DNA from: Symsagittifera roscoffensis
Lineage: Eukaryota; Xenacoelomorpha; Acoela; Convolutidae
Direction of reading: 5' to 3'
DNA length: 64,000 nt
NCBI RefSeq assembly: GCF_963678635.1
Contig: NC_087064.1
Coordinates: forward strand, 19,268,509 to 19,332,508
Shown here: positions 55,090-64,000 of the stretch, piece after piece
Layout of the letters: each line of letters starts with the position of its first letter
Position numbering within the stretch: position 1 is the stretch's first letter
Notes under the pieces: model-generated
Seen by the model: the letters and a program-made list of their open reading frames with translations, nothing else
Told to the model about the DNA's origin: nothing
Database searches by the model: none
Position numbers and translations under genes: made by a program

Positions 55090-55475
55090 ACTCTGCAGTA
55101 CGTAAATTGCGGGGGGTCGAAAATTACCGGGGGGTTAGACATTTGTTGAACAAAAACGCGTTTTTCACTGCTGGCGAGGGCTCAAAACTATCAGGGGGAT
55201 GAGTCCCGCAACTTTCAAGCAACTCTGATAAATAGAATGGTAAAATTAAGCCAGAATTCTCCAATATTCCAATATTAAAATGGGCATATTTTTTGGCGTT
55301 GAAAAAACTGCTTTTTTCCATATGTAGCTCTCAAAAATGGCATACTTTTCTTAACATTTAGGTATAATTTTTATGGTTTAGAAAATCCGAGGGGGTTTAA
55401 TATTCTATGGGGGTCTATGAAGATGTCGATTTGTAATGCCGGTGGGGGAGTCCCAACAATCACGTAGTGCAGAGT
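55090..55475. mobile_element. Terminal-inverted-repeat element with G-tract interior, about 386 bp
   Basis: The left end reads ACTCTGCAGTACGTAAATTG and the inverted right end ACTCTGCACTACGTGATTGT, followed on both sides by runs of G (minus strand on the right). TA adjoins each end. The interior has further G-runs of five or six at 55110, 55126 and 55194. No transposase is present and the superfamily is uncertain. Confidence 0.65.
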
Positions 55476-55804
55476 AGTACATTCAAGGTTCAAAGCATCT
55501 GAGTTTGGTATAAATCGCATCAACTCCTAAATTTATCAGTCTAATTTTCTAAAACACAAAAGCCAAATGGCATGACAAAAAAAGCAACTGCAAGGCATCA
55601 AGTTACAATCCAATTGCTTATCACATTCACGAGTATGCTCCATCATTAATCAATACAGTGTTTTTACCTGGTCATTCATCTAAAAATGTCAACCGCAACT
55701 AAAGATCGATTCCAAACAAACATAGGCATCAGACAGCCAGGAAACTCTCACTGAAGAAGCAAACCGAAAAAACATACTTTTGAACATTTTCCAAATAAAT
55801 CACG

Positions 55805-56060
55805 TTGAAGCTCTTTGAATTTAAAGAACATTTTAAGAATTTTTATAACCCAATTGAAATAAGAAAACTTTTTCAAAAGATAACTTGTTAATTCCCAAGT
55901 GAAATCTTAAAATTGAAAGTCAGCTTTCTCCGCACCATTCCCAGATTCGTCATTGCGGATGGTAGTTTTCTTTCTTTTAGCAAATGAATTTGAATTGAAA
56001 TTGAAAAAAATCATACGTCAAAAAGCGAAAAATCAAACTTGATCCTGGAGTTTTACTAAT
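55805..56060. repeat. Dispersed non-coding repeat family, third copy
   Basis: Has gaagctctttgaatttaaag, cccaattgaaataagaaaac and tttgaattgaaattg in the same order as the other copies, ending near ttgatcctggag. No gene. Confidence 0.5.
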
Positions 56061-56490
56061 CTCAACCTATAAACTGAACACAACCTATAGGAATTTTCAC
56101 AATATCATTTTCCCCTACCCTTTAAAGAGCGAGAATAAAATATAGCATGAGGGAGTGATTTTCCTTACAGCCTGATATTCACAACAGCAACCAAAGCTTA
56201 TAGGGGGGCCAAATGATGTATCATATTAACATGGCCAACAGACAGTTGGAAAAGAGTCATGAACGCTAGGAAATGAAAAAAAAACTAGCAATTAACGCAC
56301 CTTCGGTGCTTCGAAATTTTGCGACAACTCATGAAAAACCGCTTATATTGGAAGCAACATCTGCAAACTTTTAGTGTACTCTGACTGCACCCAATTACAG
56401 GGTTGGTAATTTCGAACTTTTGAATTTTTTTAAATTCCCATTTTAAAAACGTCATCTCGAAGACCTAAAGGGCCTTTGGAGAAATTTGGA

Positions 56491-59400
56491 GATAGTGAAG
56501 CCCTCATTTAAATATATAATAGATGATTCGGGCATTCAAAATTGGAGGCCAAATTTGCAACCCCTAATTCGATATTGGGCTGCTTAATTTAAACTCGGTA
56601 AAACAACCACTAAAATTAAATTGGAAAATCGAAAATTTTTTTAACCATTGCAAAATACGATATAGCTTAAACATGCAAAAATAATACGTTAAAAATGCTT
56701 AAACATGGCGAGATAGTGAAGCCCTCATTTAAATATATAATAGATAGATGATTCGGGCATTCAAAAATGGAGGCCAAAATTGCAACCCCTAATTCGATAT
56801 TGGGCTGCTTAATTTAAACTCGGTAAAATAACCACTAAAATCAATATGGAAAATCGAAAAAATTCTTAACCATTGCAATATACGATATAGCTTGAAAATG
56901 CAAAAATAATACGTTGAAAACGCTTAACCATGGCGAGATAGTGAAGCCCTCATTTAAATATATAATAGATGATTCGGGCATTCAAAATTGGAGGCCAAAT
57001 TTGCAACCCCTAATTCGATATTGAGCTGCTTAATTTAAACTCGGTAAAATAACCACTAAAATCAAATTGGAAAATCGAAAAAATTCTTAACCATTGCAAT
57101 ATACGATATAGCTTAAACATGCAAAAATGATACGTTAAAAATGCTTAAACATGGCGAGATAGTGAAGCCCTCATTTAAATATATAATAGATAGATGATTC
57201 GGGCATTCAAAATTGGAGGCCAAATTTGCAAGCCCTAATTCGATATTGGGCTGCTTAATTTAAACTCGGTAAAATAACCACTAAAATCAATATGGATAAT
57301 CGAAAAAATTCTTAACCATTGCAATATACGATATAGCTTATAAATGCAAAAATAATACGTTGAAAACGCTTAACCATGGCGAGATAGTGAAGCCCTCATT
57401 TAAATATTTAATAGATGATTCGGGCATTCAAAATTGGAGGCCAAATTTGCAACCCCTAATTCGATATTGGGCTGCTTAATTTAAACTCGGTAAAATAACC
57501 ACTAAAATCAAATTGGAAAATCGAAAAAATTCTTAACCATTGCAATATACGATATAGCTTAAACATGCTAAAATAATACGTTAACAATGCTTAAACATGG
57601 CGAGATAGTGAAGCCCTCATTTAAATATATAATAGATGATTCGGGCATTCAAAACTGGAGGCCAAATTTGCAACCCCTAATTCGATATTGGGCTGCTTAA
57701 TTTAAACTCGGTAAAATAACCACTAAAATCAAATTGGAAAATCGAAAAAATTCTTAACCATTGCAATATACGATATAGCTTAAACATGCAAAAATGATAC
57801 GTTAAAAATGCTTAAACATGGCGAGATAGTGAAGCCCTCATTTAAACATATAATAGATAGATGATTCGGGCATTCAAAATTGGAGGCCAAATTTGCAACC
57901 CCTAATTCGATATTGGGCTGCTTAATTTAAACTCGGTAAAATAACCACTAAAATCAAATTGGAAAATCGAAAAAATTCTTAACCATTGCAATATACGATA
58001 TAGCTTAAACATGCAAAAATGATACGTTAAAAATGCTTAAACATGGCGAGATAGTGAAGCCCTCATTTAAATATAAAATAGATAGATGATTCGGGCATTC
58101 AAAATTGGAGGCCAAATTTGCAAGCCCTAATTCGATATTGGGCTGCTTAATTTAAACTCGGTAAAATAACCACTAAAATCAAATTGGAAAATCGAAAAAA
58201 TTCTTAACCATTGCAATATACGATATAGCTTAAACATGCAAAAATGATACGTTAAAAATGCTTAAACATGGCGAGATAGTGAAGCCCTCATTTAAATATA
58301 TAATAGATAGATGATTCGGGCATTCAAAATTGGAGGCCAAATTTGCAACCCCTAATTCGATATTGGGCTGCTTAATTTAAACTCGGTAAAATAACCACTA
58401 AAATCAATATGGAAAATCGAAAAAATTCTTAACCATTGCAATATACGATATAGCTTATAAATGCAAAAATAATACGTTGAAAACGCTTAACCATGGCGAG
58501 ATAGTGAAGCCCTCATTTAAATATTTAATAGATGATTCGGGCATTCAAAATTGGAGGCCAAATTTGCAACCCCTAATTCGATATTGGGCTGCTTAATTTG
58601 AACTCGGTAAAACAACCACTAAAATTAAATTGGAAAATCGAAAAAATTTTTAACCATTGCAAAATACGATATAGCTTAAACCTGCAAAAATGATACGTTA
58701 AAAATGCTTAAACATGGCGAGATAGTGAAGCCCTCATTTAAATATATAATAGATAGATGATTCGGGCATTCAAAATTGGAGGCCAAATTTGCAACCCCTA
58801 ATTCGATATTGGGCTGCTTAATTTAAACTCGGTAAAATAACCACTAAAATTAAATTGGAAAATCGAAAAAATTCTTAACCATTGCAATATACGATATAGC
58901 TTAAACATGCAAAAATGATACGTTAAAAATGCTTAAACATGGCGAGATAGTGAAGCCCTCATTTAAATATATAATAGATAGATGATTCGGGCATTCAAAA
59001 TCGGAGGCCAAATTTGCAACCCCTAATTCGATATTGGGCTGCTTAATTTAAACTCGGTAAAATAACCACTAAAATCAAATTGGAAAATCGAAAAAATTCT
59101 TAACCATTGCAATATACGATATAGCTTAAACATGCAAAAATGATACGTTAAAAATGCTTAAACATGGCGAGATAGTGAAGCCCTCATTTAAATATATAAT
59201 AGATAGATGATTCGGGCATTCAAAATTGGAGGCCAAATTTGCAAGCCCTAATTCGATATTGGGCTGCTTAATTTAAACTCGGTAAAATAACCACTAAAAT
59301 CAATATGGAAAATCGAAAAAATTTTTAACCATTGCAATATACGATATAGCTTATAAATGCAAAAATAATACGTTGAAAACGCTTAACCATGGCGAGATAG

Positions 59401-62400
59401 TGAAGCCCTCATTTAAATATTTAATAGATGATTCGGGCATTCAAAATTGGAGGCCAAATTTGCAACCCCTAATTCGATATTGGGCTGCTTAATTTAAACT
59501 CGGTAAAATGACCACTAAAATCAAATTGGAAAATCGAAAAAATTCTTAACCATTGCAATATACGATATAGCTTGAAAATGCAAAAATAATACGTTGAAAA
59601 CGCTTAACCATGGCGAGATAGTGAAGCCCTCATTTAAATATATAATAGATGATTCGGGCATTCAAAATTGGAGGCCAAATTTGCAACCCCTAATTCGATA
59701 TTGGGCTGCTTAATTTAAACTCGGTAAAATAACCACTAAAATCAAATTGGAAAACCGAAAAAATTCTTAACCATTGCAATATACGATATAGCTTAAACAT
59801 GCAAAAATGATACGTTAAAAATGCTTAAACATGGCGAGATAGTGAAGCCCTCATTTAAATATATAATAGATAGATGATTCGGGCATTCAAAATTGGAGGC
59901 CAAATTTGCAACCCCTAATTTGATATTGGGCTGCTTAATTTAAACTCGGTAAAATAACCACTAAAATCAATATGGAAAATCGAAAAAATTCTGAACCATT
60001 GCAATATACGATATAGCTTATAAATGCAAAAATAATACGTTGAAAACGCTTAACCATGGCGAGATAGTGAAGCCCTCATTTAAATATTTAATAGATGATT
60101 CGGGCATTCAAAATTGGAGGCCAAATTTGCAACCCCTAATTCGATATTGGGCTGCTTAATTTAAACTCGGTAAAATAACCACTAAAATCAAACTGGAAAA
60201 TCGAAAAAATTCTTAACCATTGCAATTTACGATATAACTTAAGCATGCTAAAATAATACGTTAACAATGCTTAAACATGGCGAGATAGTGAAGCCCTCAT
60301 TTAAATATATAATAGATGATTCGGGCATTCAAAATTGGAGGCTAAATTTGCAAGCCCTAATTCGATATTGGGCTGCTTAATTTAAACTCGGTAAAATAAC
60401 CACTAAAATCAAATTGGAAAATCGAAAAAATTCTTAACCATTGCAATATACGATATAGCTTAAACATAAAAAATAATACGTTGAAAATAGTTAAACATGG
60501 CGAGATAGTGAAGCCCTCATTTAAATATATAATAGATAGATGATTCGGGCATTCAAAATTGGAGGCCAAATTTGCAACCCCTAATTCGATATTGGGCTGC
60601 TTAATTTAAACTCGGTAAAATAACCACTAAAATTAATATGGAAAATCGAAAAAATTCTTAACCATTGCAATATACGATATAGCTTATAGATGATTCGGGC
60701 ATTCAAAATTGGAGGCCAAATTTTCAACCCCTAATTCGATATTGGGCTGCTTAATTTAAACACGGTAAAATAACCGCTAAAATCAAATTGGAAAATCGAA
60801 AAAATTCTTAACCATTGCAAAATACGATATAGCTTAAAGATGCAAAAATAATACGTTAAAAATGCTTAAACATGGCGAGATAGTGAAGCCCTCATATAAA
60901 TATATAATAGATGATTCGGGCATTCAAAATTGGAGGCCAAATTTGCAACCCCTAATTGAATATTGGGCTGCTTAATTTAAACTCGGTAAAACAACCACTA
61001 AAATCAAATTGGAAAATCGAAAAAATTCTTAACCATTGCAATATACGATATAGCTTAAACATGCAAAAATAATACGTTAAAAATGCTTAAACATGGCGAG
61101 ATAGTGAAGCCCTCTTTTAAATATATAATAGATAGATGATTCGGGCATTCAAAATTGGAGGCCAAATTTGCAACCCCTAATTCGATATTGGACTGCTTAA
61201 TTTAAACTCGGTAAAATAACCATTAAAATCAAATAGGAAAATCGAAAAAATTCTTAACCATTGCAATATACGATATAGCTTAAACATAAAAAATAATACG
61301 TTGAAAATAGTTAAACATGGCGAGATAGTGAAGCCCTCATTTAAATATATAATAGATAGATGATTCGGGCATTCAAAATTGGAGGCCAAATTTGCAACCC
61401 CTAATTCGATATTGGGCTGCTTAATTTAAACTCGGTAAAATAACCACTAAAATCAAATTGGAAAATCGAAAAAATTCTTAACCATTGCAATATACGATAT
61501 AGCTTAAACATGCAAAAATAATACGTTAAAAATGCTTAAACATGGCGAGATAGTGAAGCCCTCATTTAAATATATAATAGATGATTCGGGCATTCAAAAT
61601 TGGAGGCCAAATTTGCAACCCCTATTTCGATAGTGGGCTGCTTAATTTAAACTCGGTAAAATAACCATTAAAATCAAATTGGAAAATCGAAAAAATTCTT
61701 AACTATTGCAATATACGATCTAGCTTAAACATGCAAAAATAATACGTTGAAAATGCTCAAACATGGCGAATCAGCGAAGCCCTCATTTAAATATATAATA
61801 GATGATTCGGGCATTCAAAACTGGAGGCCAAATTTGCAACCCCTAATTCAATATTGGGCTGCTTAATTTAAGCTCGGTAAAACAACCACTAAAATCAAAT
61901 TGGAAAATCCGAAAAAATCTTAACCATTGCAATATACGATATAGCTTAAACATGCAAAAATAATACGTTAAAATGCTTAAACATGGCGAGATAGTGAAGC
62001 CCTCATTTAAATATATAATAGATAGATGATTCGGGCATTCAAAATTGGAGGCCAAATTTGCAACCCCTAATTCGATATTGGGCTGCTTAATTTAAACTCG
62101 GTAAAATAACCATTAAAATCAAATTGGAAAATCGAAAAAATTCTTAACCATTGCAATATACGATATTGCTTAAACATGCAAAAACAATACGTTAAAAATG
62201 CTTAAACATGGCGAGTTAGTGAAGCCCTCATTTAAATATATAATAGATAGATGATTCGGGCATTCAAAATTGGAGGCCAAATTTGCAACCCCTAATTCGA
62301 TATTGGGCTGCTTAATTTAAACTCGGTAAAATAACCATTAAAATCAAATTGGAAAATCGAAAAAATTCTTAACCATTGCAATATACGATATAGCTTAAAC

Positions 62401-64000
62401 ATGCAAAAATAATACGTTAAAATTGCTTAAACATGGCGAGATAGTGAAGCCCTCATTTAAATATATAATAGATAGATGATTCGGGCATTCAAAATTGGAG
62501 GCCAAATTTGCAACCCCTAATTCGATATTGAGCTGCTTAATTTAAACTCGGTAAAATAACCATTAAAATCAAATTGGAAAATCGAAACAATTCTTAACTA
62601 TTGCAATATACGATATAGCTTAAACATGCAAAAATATTACGTTGAAAATGCTCAAACATGGCGAAACAGTGAAGCCCTCATTTAAATAAATAATAGATGA
62701 TTCGGGCATTCAAAATTGGAGGCCAAATTTGCAACCCCTAATTCGATATTGGGCTGCTTAATTTAAACTCGGTAAAATAACCACTAAAATCAACAGGAAA
62801 ATCGAAAAAATTCTTAACCATTGCAATATACGATATAGCTTAAAAATGCAAAAATGATACGTTGAAAACGCTTAACCATGGCGAGATAGTGAAGCCCTCA
62901 TTTAAATATATAATAGATGATTCGGGCATTCAAAAGTGGAGGCCAAATTTGCAACCCCTAATTCGATATTGGGCTGCTTAATTTAAACTCGGTAAAATAA
63001 CCACTAAAATCAAATTGGAAAATCGAAAAAATTCTTAACCATTGCAATATACGATTTAGCTTAAACATGCAAAATTAATACGTTAAAAATGCTTAAACAT
63101 GGCGAGATAGTGAAGCCCTCATTTAAATCTATAATAGATAAATGATTCTGGCATTCAAAATTGGAGGCCAAAATTGCAACCCCTAATTCGATATTGGGCT
63201 GCTTAATTTAAACTGGGTAAAATAACCACTAAAATCAATATGGAAAATCGAAAAAATTCTTAACCATTGCAATATACGATATAGCTTAAAAATGCAAAAA
63301 TAATACGTTGAAAACGCTTAACCATGGCGAGATAGTGAAGCCCTCATTTAAATATTTAATAGATGATTCGGGCATTCAAAATTGGAGGCCAAATTTGCAA
63401 CCCCTTATTCGATATTGGGCTGCTTAATTTAAACTCGGTAAAATAATCACTAAAATCAAATTGGAAAATCTAAAAAATTCTTAACCATTGCAATATACGA
63501 CATAGCTTAAACATGCAAAAATAATACGTTAAAAATGCTTAAAAATGGCGAGATAGTGAAGCCCTCATTTGAATATATAATAGATGATTCGGGCATTCAA
63601 AATTGGAGGCCAAATTTGCAACCCCTAATTCGATATTGGGCTGCTTAATTTAAACTCGGTAAAATAACCATTAAAATCAAATTGGAAAATCGAAACAATT
63701 CTTAACTATAGCAATATACGATATAGCTTAAACATGCAAAAATATTACGTTGAAAATGCTCAAACATGGCGAAACAGTGAAGCCCTCATTTAAATATATA
63801 ATAGATGATTCGGGCATTCAAAATTGGAGGCCAAATTTGCAACCCCTAATTCAATATTGGGCTGCTTAATTTAAACTCGGTAAAACAACCACTAAAATCA
63901 AATTGGAAAATCGAAAAAAATCTTAACCATTGCAATATACGATATAGCTTAAACATGCAAAAATAATACGTTAAAAATGCTTAAACATGGCGAGATAGTG
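56491..64000. repeat. Satellite array, 34 monomers of 221 or 225 bp, continuing past the window
   Basis: The anchor gatgattcgggcatt occurs 34 times from 56522 to 63804 (one copy, at 63141, is aatgattctggcatt). Intervals are almost all 221 or 225 bp; the 4-bp difference is the presence of tagatagatgat instead of tagatgat. Identity between monomers is high, about 95% or more by eye. One interval (60539 to 60689) is only 150 bp through a deletion. The 70-codon minus-strand ORFs that recur in three monomers are by-products of the repeat. The left edge lies in flanking sequence at about 56480. Confidence 0.97.

Larger units (their letters stand above)
49200..56490. other. Repeat-rich region upstream of the first visible anoctamin exon
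   Basis: Contains the SINE, three hairpin-ended repeats, the CR1/L2 relic, the G-tract element and a dispersed repeat. No further anoctamin exon was found on the minus strand. The stretches 49670-50700 and 51240-52100 show nothing I can name. Confidence 0.55.

Noticed and set aside
60357-62055. Recurrent 70-codon minus-strand ORFs in the satellite
   Set aside because: They appear only in monomers where small variants remove a stop. They are by-products of repetition, not genes.
56491-64000. CRISPR-like array
   Set aside because: The units are 221-225-bp contiguous monomers with no spacers, in a eukaryotic context.

Overview
The window is AT-rich nuclear DNA of an invertebrate metazoan. The evidence is a well-conserved anoctamin (TMEM16) gene split into many short exons by GT-AG introns, a long satellite array, and a mixed load of DNA transposons, CR1/L2-like retroelement debris and tRNA-derived SINE-like sequences. 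There is no sign of a prokaryotic or organellar origin. The species cannot be named from the sequence.

The main gene lies on the minus strand between 49199 and 28589. Sixteen exons were placed by hand from homology, splice sites and reading-frame continuity. They encode all ten membrane helices and the C-terminus of an anoctamin, 839 or 849 residues from the first visible exon to the stop. The N-terminal exons were not found and probably lie beyond the window, upstream of the satellite. The most interesting feature is a pair of neighbouring homologous exons (35045-35220 and 34208-34353). Both start in phase 0, end in phase 2 and encode the same part of the protein: the end of TM9 and the TM9-TM10 extracellular loop. 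Using both or neither would shift the frame, so they look like mutually exclusive alternative exons.

The gene's introns carry a nearly complete Mutator-like element with a FLYWCH/MULE transposase pseudogene, degenerate terminal repeats and a perfect 9-bp target duplication (40259-42512). They also carry a 704-bp fold-back MITE with TA target sites (31772-32475), retroelement scraps, SINE-like heads and hairpins.

From about 2.4 to 21.5 kb the plus strand is strongly depleted in G (C much greater than G, A greater than T). This block holds only direct duplications: 1.47 kb in tandem, 691 bp in tandem and nearly identical, and 2.03 kb dispersed. The skew fits long-term minus-strand transcription. 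It agrees with a candidate terminal exon at 1282-1534 and a candidate internal exon at 19046-19181, whose second copy at 13838-13972 is frameshifted. The region may be a giant intron or introns of an unidentified minus-strand gene; this is inference.

Between 21.6 and 28.5 kb lie a hAT-type MITE with a perfect 8-bp target duplication, an unidentified two-part plus-strand ORF broken by a 26-bp tandem duplication, a truncated second copy of the fold-back MITE, a NERD-domain pseudogene and a tRNA-Lys(CTT)-like relic. Between 49.2 and 56.4 kb are a SINE, a family of ~530-bp hairpin-ended repeats, a CR1/L2-like reverse transcriptase relic and another terminal-inverted-repeat element. From 56.49 kb to the end of the window is a satellite of 34 monomers of 221 or 225 bp.
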